From assembly GCF_039614725.1 (NCBI RefSeq), contig NZ_CP154859.1, positions 124,001 to 188,000 on the forward strand: a stretch of DNA of 64,000 nucleotides, read 5' to 3'. Positions 9,767-17,948 of this stretch are shown piece by piece. A program made the position numbers and the translations under genes. This DNA is from Thauera sp. JM12B12 (lineage in GTDB: Bacteria > Pseudomonadota > Gammaproteobacteria > Burkholderiales > Rhodocyclaceae). The notes under the pieces are model-generated. The model saw only the letters and a program-made list of their open reading frames with translations. It was not told where the DNA came from and made no database searches. Positions within the stretch are counted from its first letter, which is position 1, and each line of letters opens with the position of its first letter.

Positions 9767-9799
9767 GGCGGGGGCCGGGTGAGGCAGCCCGCCTGGCTT

Positions 9800-9899
9800 C
9801 GATCGGGCTCCGATCCGGTTAAGACCCGGCGGCTGATGCGGCGTCGATTAGGCGTCGATACGGCCACGATCTGGCTTTAGTGCGGCTCTGATTCGGCCG
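9800..9899. repeat. Degenerate 11-bp tandem array, about nine units
   Basis: Read on the plus strand the units are CGATCGGGCTC, CGATCCGGTTA, AGACCCGGCGG, a 12-mer CTGATGCGGCGT, CGATTAGGCGT, CGATACGGCCA, CGATCTGGCTT, TAGTGCGGCTC and TGATTCGGCCG. The consensus is CGATnCGGCnn, or GCCGnATCGnn on the minus strand. A tenth partial unit may precede it at about 9789. The 11-bp period is not a multiple of three, so it does not encode a peptide repeat, and it is close to one helical turn. It begins 34 bp after the hmp stop. Function unknown. Confidence 0.65.
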
Positions 9900-10095
9900 C
9901 GGGGCCGGGGCGGCGCTCGCCGCCTGCACTCGCGGCCCTTCGCTTCGCTGCGGGCTGCCCTCGGCGGAAGACGGCGCGGGGGCGGCGACGCAAACTCGGC
10001 GCTGCGCGCCTCGGACATGCGTCGCCTTGTTTCCCCCGCGACGCCCTCCGCCTCGGCGCTCCTGAAGTTGGCGAGCACCGCCCCGGCCCCGCGGC
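9896..10095. repeat. Nested inverted repeat of about 200 bp, with 26-bp outer arms
   Basis: Outer arms 9896-9921 and 10070-10095 are reverse complements at 25 of 26 positions. Inside lie further perfect pairs: CGCGGGGG (9975-9982) with CCCCCGCG (10033-10040), GGCGACGCA (9984-9992) with TGCGTCGCC (10018-10026), and GGCGC-TGC-GCGCC at 9998-10010. All are centred near 9996-10008. Either strand's RNA would fold into one long hairpin. The layout resembles a MITE with terminal inverted repeats, or a structured RNA; no open frame or known family was recognised. Confidence 0.7.
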
Positions 10096-10195
10096 CTCGC
10101 GCTTGCGTGAGTTTGATGACCTCTTGCGTCTGTGTGCGCGATGACGACCGTAGCCTTGCAGCTGCGTGGGTTCGATCGCAAGGAAGAATCGACGG

Positions 10196-10235
10196 CGCGG
10201 GCAAGCCTTCTGTGGGAGCGGGCTTGCCCGCGAAT
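10196..10235. repeat. REP-like palindromic element
   Basis: CGCGGGCAAGCC (10196-10207) pairs perfectly with GGCTTGCCCGCG (10221-10232) across a 13-nt loop. The right half TGTGGGAGCGGGCTTGCCCG continuing CGAAT is the same core found at 16066-16088 in this window, and this core is a familiar intergenic REP sequence in high-GC proteobacteria. It lies 26 bp past the tupA stop and may stabilise or terminate that transcript. Confidence 0.75.
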
Positions 10236-10260
10236 CGGGGATTGAAGGGCGCAGCCTGGC

Positions 10261-11094
10261 TTACTGCCCGGCGTTCGGGAAGAAGAGTTGCTCGCCCTCG
10301 ATCTTGTACGCGGCGATCGCGTCCTGCCCGGCGGGCGACACCACCCACTCGACGAACTTCCTCGCCTCCGCCGTCTTCACGTGCGGGTGGCGTTCCGGAT
10401 TGACCACCATCACGCCGTACTGGTTGAACAAGCGCTTGTCGCCCTCGACCAGCACCGCCAGGTCGGCGCGGTTCTTGAAGCTGAGCCAGGTGCCGCGGTC
10501 GGCGAGCACGTAGGCGCCGCTCGAGGCTGCCATGTTCAGCGCCGGGCCCATGCCGCAGCCGCATTCCTTGTAGCCGGTACCCTTGTTCTCCACCCCGGCG
10601 GCCTTCCAGTAGCGCAGCTCGGCGGCGTGGGTGCCGCTCTTGTCGCCGCGCGAAACGAAGTTGCCGTTGGCGGCGGCGAGCTTCTGCAGCGCCGCGGTGA
10701 TGTCCTTGCCCTTGGTGCCGGCGGGGTCGTCCTTCGGGCCGACCAGCACGAAGTCGTTGTACATAACCTTGCGGTGCTCGATGCCGTGGCCCTCGTCGAC
10801 GAATTTCCGTTCGGCGGCGGCGTCATGGACGAACACGACGTCGGCGTCGCCGCGGCGGCCGACATCGAGCGCCTGGCCGGTGCCGAGCGCGACCACCTTC
10901 ACGTCGATGCCGCTCGCCTGCCTGAACTGCGGCAGGATGTGGCCGAAGAGGCCGGACTGCTCGGTGGAGGTGGTCGAGGCGACGACGATCGACGGCGCCT
11001 GCGCCTGGGCCGTCAGCGGCAGCACGGCGAGGAGGGTGGCGGTGGCAAGGCCGGCGAGGTGCTTGCGGGCAAGCGTATGGATCTGGGGCAGCAT
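10261..11094 (-). CDS. tupA: Tungstate-type ABC transporter substrate-binding protein (orphan)
   Basis: A 277-residue periplasmic oxyanion-binding protein. The signal peptide is clear (MLPQIHTLARKHLAG... ending TAQAQA, cleavage near 32). The mature chain starts with VVASTTSTEQSGLFGHILP and carries SRGDKSGTHAAELRYW, the TTS and SGTH anion-binding motifs of TupA. A cysteine pair lies in GYKECGCGMGPAL. Known TupA proteins prefer tungstate over molybdate and work with permease TupB and ATPase TupC; neither is adjacent, so the partners must lie elsewhere or be shared. It is divergent from a ModE/binding-domain regulator at 11297, which probably controls it. The specificity for tungstate is inferred from the family. 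Confidence 0.88.
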   Translation of the reverse strand: MLPQIHTLARKHLAGLATATLLAVLPLTAQAQAPSIVVASTTSTEQSGLFGHILPQFRQASGIDVKVVALGTGQALDVGRRGDADVVFVHDAAAERKFVDEGHGIEHRKVMYNDFVLVGPKDDPAGTKGKDITAALQKLAAANGNFVSRGDKSGTHAAELRYWKAAGVENKGTGYKECGCGMGPALNMAASSGAYVLADRGTWLSFKNRADLAVLVEGDKRLFNQYGVMVVNPERHPHVKTAEARKFVEWVVSPAGQDAIAAYKIEGEQLFFPNAGQ

Positions 11095-11247
11095 CGTGGG
11101 GCTCCTCGGCTTCTGCGGGGTGGTGTGCAGCCTGCGAAGGACCGCGCCTGCACCTTCGGGGCCGCGATGGCATCCAGGGGGCAGTCGCTTGTCCTGCGCG
11201 ACGCGCGAATCCGTGCCATCGGGCGTGACGATTGCCGCCCGCGGTCG

Positions 11248-11260
11248 GATTGGCGCAATC
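11248..11260. promoter_or_regulatory. Candidate operator, 13-bp palindrome
   Basis: GATTG-GCG-CAATC is a perfect inverted repeat with a 3-bp centre, in the tupA/regulator divergent region. It ends 2 bp before the -35 box assigned at 11263. The position suits autoregulation by the adjacent HTH protein. It does not resemble the E. coli ModE box. Inference only. Confidence 0.35.
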
Positions 11261-11262
11261 TA

Positions 11263-11291
11263 TTGACCCTGCCAGACCCGATCAATATGAA
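11263..11291 (+). promoter_or_regulatory. Sigma-70 promoter of the ModE-like regulator, possibly leaderless
   Basis: TTGACC (11263-11268), a 17-bp spacer and TATGAA (11286-11291) form a good sigma-70 promoter. The ATG of the gene is at 11297, where transcription would be expected to start, so the mRNA would have no 5' leader and no Shine-Dalgarno is visible. Either the gene is translated leaderless or the pair is fortuitous. Confidence 0.5.
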
Positions 11292-11296
11292 CAGCG

Positions 11297-12442
11297 ATGC
11301 ATAGGATCAGCCTTCACTACACCCTGGGCACGGCCGCGGCGCCCGCGCTGGTCCGCAACCCGCTGCTCGACCTGCTGCAGGCGGTGGCCGACTGCGGCTC
11401 GATCTCGGCGGCGGCGCGCGCGCTCGAGCTGTCCTACCGCCACGTGTGGGGCGAGCTCAAGCGCTGGGAGGGCGCGCTCGGCCAGCCGCTGATCCTGTGG
11501 GAGAAGGGCCAGGCGGCCCGTCTGTCGGAATTCGGCGCCAAGCTGCTGCTCGCCGAGCGTCAGGTGCAGGCCCGGCTGCTGCCGCAGATCGAGGCGCTGC
11601 GCGCCGACCTCGAGCGCGCGTTCGCGATCGCCTTCGACGAGTCGGTGCATGTGCTGTCCTTCCATGCCAGCCACGACGAGGGGCTCGCCGCGCTCGGCGA
11701 CGCTGCGCGCGGCGGCGGGCTGCACCTCGACGTGCGCTTCACCGGCAGCGTGGACGCGATCCGCGCGCTCAACGAGGGCCGGTGCACGATGGCCGGCTTC
11801 CACGTACGCCTGCCGGCCACGCCCGGCGCGCGCGGGGCGTCCTCGCACGCGCAGCGCACCTACAAGCCGCTGCTGCGCCCCGGCCTGCACAAGCTGATCG
11901 GCTTCGCCCACCGCAGCCAGGGCCTGATCGTGGCGCGCGGCAACCCGCTGGGGCTGCGCGGGCTGATGGATCTCGCCCGACCGGGCGTGCGCTTCGTCAA
12001 TCGCGCGCGCGGCACCGGCACCCGGGTGGTGGTGGACGAGCTGCTCGGCGAGCTTGGCCTCGCGCCGTCGGCGATCCGCGGCTACGACACCGACGAACCC
12101 TCGCATGCCGCGGTCGCCCACGCGGTGGCGAGCGGCCAGGCCGACGCCGGCTTCGGCCTCGAGGCCAGCGCGCGCAGCCGCGGGCTGGACTTCGTGCCGC
12201 TGGTGGAGGAGGCCTACTTCCTCGCCTGCCTCAAGACCACGCTCGACCAGCCCGCTACCCGCGCCCTGCTCGCGCTCTTGCGCACGGCCGACTGGCAGCA
12301 GCGCCTGGCGCAGCTCCCGGGCTACGCGCCGATGCAGAGCGGCGAGGTGCTGTCGATGAGCCGGGTGCTGCCGTGGTGGAGGTTCGGGGGGCGTCGCGAT
12401 GCCGTCGAAGCCCGCTTCGATCGCAGTGCGCGGTCTCGCTAG
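11297..12442 (+). CDS. ModE-type HTH regulator fused to a periplasmic-binding-protein-like domain
   Basis: A 381-residue one-component regulator. Residues about 15-90 (NPLLDLLQAVADCGSISAAARALELSYRHVWGELKRWE) are the ModE N-terminal winged helix. Residues about 115-340 form a PBP-like domain (pfam12727 type), with GTGTRVVVDELLGELG and SHAAVAHAVASGQADAGFGLEA, which resembles cytoplasmic oxyanion sensors. It lacks the TOBE/molbindin domain of classic ModE, so ligand sensing should be done by the PBP-like half. The gene is divergent from tupA, and the most likely job is tungstate- or molybdate-dependent control of it. No signal peptide is present, so it is cytosolic. The ligand is inferred from context and not shown. 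Confidence 0.82.
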   Translation: MHRISLHYTLGTAAAPALVRNPLLDLLQAVADCGSISAAARALELSYRHVWGELKRWEGALGQPLILWEKGQAARLSEFGAKLLLAERQVQARLLPQIEALRADLERAFAIAFDESVHVLSFHASHDEGLAALGDAARGGGLHLDVRFTGSVDAIRALNEGRCTMAGFHVRLPATPGARGASSHAQRTYKPLLRPGLHKLIGFAHRSQGLIVARGNPLGLRGLMDLARPGVRFVNRARGTGTRVVVDELLGELGLAPSAIRGYDTDEPSHAAVAHAVASGQADAGFGLEASARSRGLDFVPLVEEAYFLACLKTTLDQPATRALLALLRTADWQQRLAQLPGYAPMQSGEVLSMSRVLPWWRFGGRRDAVEARFDRSARSR

Positions 12443-12489
12443 AATCCGGCTTGAAGGGCCGCCACCGGCCCGAACGGGAAACGCGGACG

Positions 12490-13281
12490 ATGCTCAAGCG
12501 CAGACATGACCGCGGGCGCGCGCGGGCCCGCGGTCAGGACGTCGCAGAACTTGGCGCCCTCCTGCTGCTCGCGGCGCTGTTCGTCGCCCTCGCCGTGCTC
12601 GCCCCGATCGCCCAGCCGCAGCAATACCACCGCCTGGCCGACATGCGCGCGCTGGCAGTGGGCGGCTTCGTGCTGCCCAACGCCGCGGACGTCCTCACCA
12701 GCCTGCCATTCACCCTGGTCGGCGGCGTCGGCTTGCTGCTGTGCCGCGGCGCTTCGCCGGCGCAGCGCACCGCGCTCGCGACCTTCTTCGCCGGCCTGGT
12801 GCTCACCGGCGCCGGCAGCGCGTGGTACCACCTCGCCCCGACCGACGCCTCGCTGATGTGGGACCGCCTGCCGATGACCGTGGCCTTCGCCGGTGCCGTC
12901 GGCGCAGTCGCCACCGAACGTCTCGGCGCAGCGTCGGGCGGGCGCTGGCTCGCCGGCTGGCTGTTGCTCGGCCTGGCCTCGATCGCGGTGTGGCGGTTCG
13001 CGGGCGATCTGCGGCTCTACGGCCTCGCCCAGTACGGCGGCTTTGCCCTGCTGCTGCTGTGGACGCGCCTGCCTGCCGCCAGCGATGCGCTGCGCCTGCC
13101 GTGGGGCGTGCTGCTCGCCGCGTATGCGGTGGCGAAGGGCTTCGAGGTGTTCGACCGCGAGCTGTGGGTGTGGACGGACGGGCTGGTTGCCGGGCACGCG
13201 ATGAAGCATGTCGTGACCGCGCTGGGGGTGGTGCCGTTGCTGTGGGCCTTGCGCAAGCCCGTTCGGGCTTCTGCACACTGA
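12490..13281 (+). CDS. Ceramidase-like (CREST family) integral membrane protein
   Basis: A 263-residue protein with about seven transmembrane helices. The segment GSAWYHLAPTDASLMWDRLPM and the C-terminal AGHAMKHVVTAL match the His/Asp metal-binding pattern of the CREST membrane hydrolases, which include alkaline ceramidases. An early His, two in the C-terminal HxxxH and Asp in PTD would form the zinc site. The ATG at 12490 is followed by a basic N-terminus (MLKRRHDRGRARARG) and then the first helix. It lies 47 bp after the regulator and could be co-transcribed. Substrate unknown: many bacteria with such proteins make no ceramide, so a lipid amidase role is only a possibility. Confidence 0.72.
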   Translation: MLKRRHDRGRARARGQDVAELGALLLLAALFVALAVLAPIAQPQQYHRLADMRALAVGGFVLPNAADVLTSLPFTLVGGVGLLLCRGASPAQRTALATFFAGLVLTGAGSAWYHLAPTDASLMWDRLPMTVAFAGAVGAVATERLGAASGGRWLAGWLLLGLASIAVWRFAGDLRLYGLAQYGGFALLLLWTRLPAASDALRLPWGVLLAAYAVAKGFEVFDRELWVWTDGLVAGHAMKHVVTALGVVPLLWALRKPVRASAH

Positions 13282-13471
13282 TCAGACCACGACCGGTACC
13301 AGCGGCATGCTGCATCTGCGCCATGGGCGATGTGCCATCGAGCTCAGTCAGGTCGATAAGTCCATGTTTAGGCGTGATTATTTCGTGAAACACCGGCTGT
13401 ACGCGCTAGGCTTGGCGCGTGCTTGGGCGTAGAATGCGCGGTTCTTCCAGGCTTTCAGTGCGGTACGTTTC

Positions 13472-15399
<1,928 letters not shown>

Positions 15400-15403
<4 letters not shown>

Positions 15404-16056
15404 GCGGGCGCCTGCAGCCCTACGCGGCCCAACTCGCCGACGGCGTGGCCGCGCTCGGCCTCGCCCTCCCGCAGGCGACCGTCGACCGCCTGCTCGCCTT
15501 CGGCGAGCTGCTGCTGAAGTGGAACAAGGTCTACAACCTCACCGCGATCCGCAACCCTCAGGAGCTGATCACCCACCACCTGCTCGATTCGCTGGCGGTG
15601 CTGCCGCATCTGGCTGGCGTGTGCCGGCTCGCCGACATCGGCTCGGGCGGTGGCTTGCCGGGCGTGGTGCTGGCGATCGTGCGCCCGGGGCTGGTGGTGT
15701 CGTCGATCGAGACCGTGGGCAAGAAGGCGAGCTTCCAGCAGCAGGCCAGGATCGAGCTCGGGCTGGGCAATTTCAGCGTCCTCAACAAGCGTGTCGAGCA
15801 GGTCCAGCCGGATGCGCTGCCCGGCGGTGTGCCCGATGGCGTGATCTCGCGCGCCTTCTCCAGCCTGGCGGACTTCGTCGCGCTGTCCGGGCATCTGGTC
15901 GCCGAAGGCGGCGCACTGTACGCGATGAAGGGCGTGAATCCGGTCGACGAGATCGCGGCCCTGCCCGCCGGCTGGGCGCTCGCCGCGACCCACGCGCTGA
16001 ACGTGCCGGGGCTGGGCGCCGAGCGTCATCTGCTCGTCATCCGCCGCGCGGGATGA
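15400..16056 (+). CDS. rsmG: 16S rRNA (guanine527-N7)-methyltransferase RsmG (GidB)
   Basis: A 218-residue AdoMet-dependent methyltransferase for G527 of 16S rRNA. Motifs: [28 protein letters not shown] near residue 35-65, then the AdoMet-binding [17 protein letters not shown], followed by [13 protein letters not shown] and [13 protein letters not shown]. Length is as expected. The ATG overlaps the mnmG TGA by 4 bp. Loss of this protein gives low-level streptomycin resistance in other bacteria. A REP-like pair directly follows the stop, so the transcript probably ends there and parA has its own promoter. Confidence 0.96.
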
Positions 16057-16065
16057 TGGGGGGGC

Positions 16066-16133
16066 GTGGGAGCGGGCTTGCCCGCGAACCTCGCGTGCTC
16101 GGTGGCTGAATTCGCGGGCAGGCCCGCTCCCAC
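16066..16133. repeat. REP pair in inverted orientation (BIME-like)
   Basis: A 23-bp core beginning GTGGGAGCGGGCTTGCCCGC (16066-16088) is followed by its near-perfect reverse complement at 16111-16133 (TTCGCGGGCAGGCCCGCTCC continuing CAC), 22 bp apart. The same core is found once more at 10212-10234. Two facing REP units make a BIME-like structure between rsmG and parA. It may act as a 3' mRNA stabiliser or terminator for mnmG-rsmG. Confidence 0.85.
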
Positions 16134-16262
16134 GGAGACGAACCGCCTGCGGTGGTGAAAGGAAGCTGACCATGCCGCGCCTGCTGCGCTGCCGCATTGA
16201 AGTACACTCCGGGTCTCGCGCCTCCCGCGCGATCCCTGCAAATGGAATAGCCTGATTCGACC

Positions 16263-17033
16263 ATGGCCAAGATTTTCTGCGTCGCCAACCAGAAGGGCGG
16301 GGTGGGCAAGACCACCACCTGCGTCAACCTCGCCGCCGCGCTGCACCAGGCCGGGCAGCGCGTGCTGCTGATCGACCTCGACCCGCAGGGCAACGCCACC
16401 ATGGGCAGCGGCATCGACAAGCGCGGCCTGCAGCACTCGGTCTATCACCTGCTGGTCGGCCTGGTCGACCTGGCGGGCGCGCGCGTGGCCTCGCCCACCG
16501 GCGGCTACGACGTGCTGCCGGCCAACCGCGACCTCGCCGGCGCCGAGGTCGAGCTGGTCAACCTCGAGCAGCGCGAGAAGCGGCTGCGCAATGCGCTCGC
16601 CCCCTTCGACGCCGACTACGACTTCGTCCTCATCGACTGCCCGCCCTCGCTGTCGATGCTCACCCTCAACGGCCTGTGCTGCGCCAATGGCGTGATCATC
16701 CCGATGCAATGCGAGTACTACGCGCTCGAGGGCCTCTCCGACCTGGTCAATACGATCAAGAAGGTGCACGCCAACCTCAACCGCGAGCTCAAGATCATCG
16801 GCCTGCTGCGGGTGATGTTCGACCCGCGCGTGACCTTGCAGCAACAGGTCTCGGCCCAGCTCGAGGGCCACTTCGGCGACAAGGTGTTCCGCGCCATCGT
16901 GCCCCGCAACGTGCGCCTGGCCGAGGCGCCCAGCCACGGCATTCCGGGCGTGGTGTATGACAAGGCCGCCAAGGGTGCGCAGGCCTACATGGCCTTCGCC
17001 CACGAGATGATCGAGCGCGCGAAGACCTTCTGA
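16263..17033 (+). CDS. parA: Chromosome partitioning ATPase ParA (Soj)
   Basis: A 256-residue deviant Walker ATPase that moves ParB-parS complexes and segregates the origin region. The N-terminus MAKIFCVANQKGGVGKTTTCVNLAAAL holds the signature-lysine Walker A; LLIDLDPQGNAT and FVLIDCPPSLSMLTLN are the switch I and Walker B regions. It has no N-terminal HTH, so this is the chromosomal type and not a plasmid ParA of type Ia. parB follows after 14 bp. The promoter must lie between the REP pair (ending 16133) and 16262. Confidence 0.97.
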   Translation: MAKIFCVANQKGGVGKTTTCVNLAAALHQAGQRVLLIDLDPQGNATMGSGIDKRGLQHSVYHLLVGLVDLAGARVASPTGGYDVLPANRDLAGAEVELVNLEQREKRLRNALAPFDADYDFVLIDCPPSLSMLTLNGLCCANGVIIPMQCEYYALEGLSDLVNTIKKVHANLNRELKIIGLLRVMFDPRVTLQQQVSAQLEGHFGDKVFRAIVPRNVRLAEAPSHGIPGVVYDKAAKGAQAYMAFAHEMIERAKTF

Positions 17034-17047
17034 ACTCCGGAGCCGAC

Positions 17048-17899
17048 ATGAACAAACCCAGACTCAAGGGCCTCGGCCGCGGACTCGATGCGCTGCTGGC
17101 CGCCAACCAGGAAGAGGAGACCGCCAAGGGCGAGCTGCAGTCGCTGCCCACCATCGCGCTGCAGCCGGGCAAGTACCAGCCGCGCACACGCATGGATCCG
17201 GGTTCGCTCGAGGAGCTGGCGGCCTCGATCAAGGCCCAGGGCGTGATGCAGCCGATCATGGTGCGCCCGGTCGCCGAGGACGCCTGGGAGATCATCGCCG
17301 GCGAGCGCCGCTGGCGCGCGGCGCAGATCGCCGGCCTGTCCGAGGTGCCCTGCCTGGTGCGGGAGATCCCCGACGACGCCGCGCTGGCGATGTCGCTGAT
17401 CGAGAACATCCAGCGCGAGGATCTCAACCCGCTCGAAGAGGCCGGCGGCATCCAGCGCCTGATCGACGAGTTCGACATGACCCACCAGCAGGCGGCCGAT
17501 GCGGTCGGGCGCTCGCGCCCGGCGGCCTCCAACCTGCTGCGCCTGCTCAACCTCGCCAGGCCGGTGCAGGAGCTGCTGATGGCGGGCGACATCGACATGG
17601 GTCACGCGCGCGCGCTGCTCCCGCTCGACGGCGCCAGCCAGATCCAGCTCGCCAACCAGGTCGCCGCCCGCCAGCTGTCGGTGCGCGACACCGAGCGTCT
17701 GGTGCAGCAGATCCTCAATCCGCGGCAGAAGAAGGCCGTGCCGCCGCCCGACCGCGACCTGCTGCGGCTGGAAGAGGAAATTGCCGACGCGATCGGCGCC
17801 ACGGTGAAGATCAAGGCCAACAAGAAGGGCGCCGGCGAGGTCACGATCCGCTTCGGCAGCCTCGACCAGCTCGACGGCCTGCTCGGGCGCCTGCGCTGA
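17048..17899 (+). CDS. parB: Chromosome partitioning protein ParB (Spo0J)
   Basis: A 283-residue DNA-binding CTPase clamp that loads at parS. The N-terminus MNKPRLKGLGRGLDALL is the ParA-interacting and family signature. The CTP/ParB box contains GVMQPIMVRP and IIAGERRWRAAQIAGL. The HTH (about 140-190) has MTHQQAADAVGRSRPAASNLLRLLNL, and a C-terminal dimerisation tail ends FGSLDQLDGLLGRLR. Second gene of the parAB operon. No complete parS palindrome (TGTTTCACGTGAAACA) was found in this window. Confidence 0.97.
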   Translation: MNKPRLKGLGRGLDALLAANQEEETAKGELQSLPTIALQPGKYQPRTRMDPGSLEELAASIKAQGVMQPIMVRPVAEDAWEIIAGERRWRAAQIAGLSEVPCLVREIPDDAALAMSLIENIQREDLNPLEEAGGIQRLIDEFDMTHQQAADAVGRSRPAASNLLRLLNLARPVQELLMAGDIDMGHARALLPLDGASQIQLANQVAARQLSVRDTERLVQQILNPRQKKAVPPPDRDLLRLEEEIADAIGATVKIKANKKGAGEVTIRFGSLDQLDGLLGRLR

Positions 17900-17948
17900 G
17901 TCCTGCGGTCCGGCGGGGTCGAGGCGCGCAAGGGCCGCCGGCGCGCAC

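Larger units (their letters stand above)
9767..10260. other. 494-bp non-coding convergent region (hmp/tupA) rich in repeats
   Basis: No credible gene lies here; open frames on both strands are arginine- and alanine-rich shadows. Three separate structures fill it: an 11-bp degenerate tandem array (9800-9899), a nested inverted repeat of about 200 bp (9896-10095), and a REP-like hairpin (10196-10235). The stretch 10096-10195 holds nothing recognisable. Because both flanking genes point into the region, it may also terminate both transcripts. Confidence 0.7.

Noticed and set aside
9848..10564. Minus-strand frame running across the repeat block into tupA
   Set aside because: Its sequence is the translated repeat and hairpin DNA; no start signal and no conserved protein pattern were seen.
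13384..13392. CGTGAAACA, half of a parS site, 2.9 kb before parA
   Set aside because: Only one arm of the 16-bp palindrome matches; a similar half-site occurs by chance inside the kinase gene at about 54464. Not enough to call parS.
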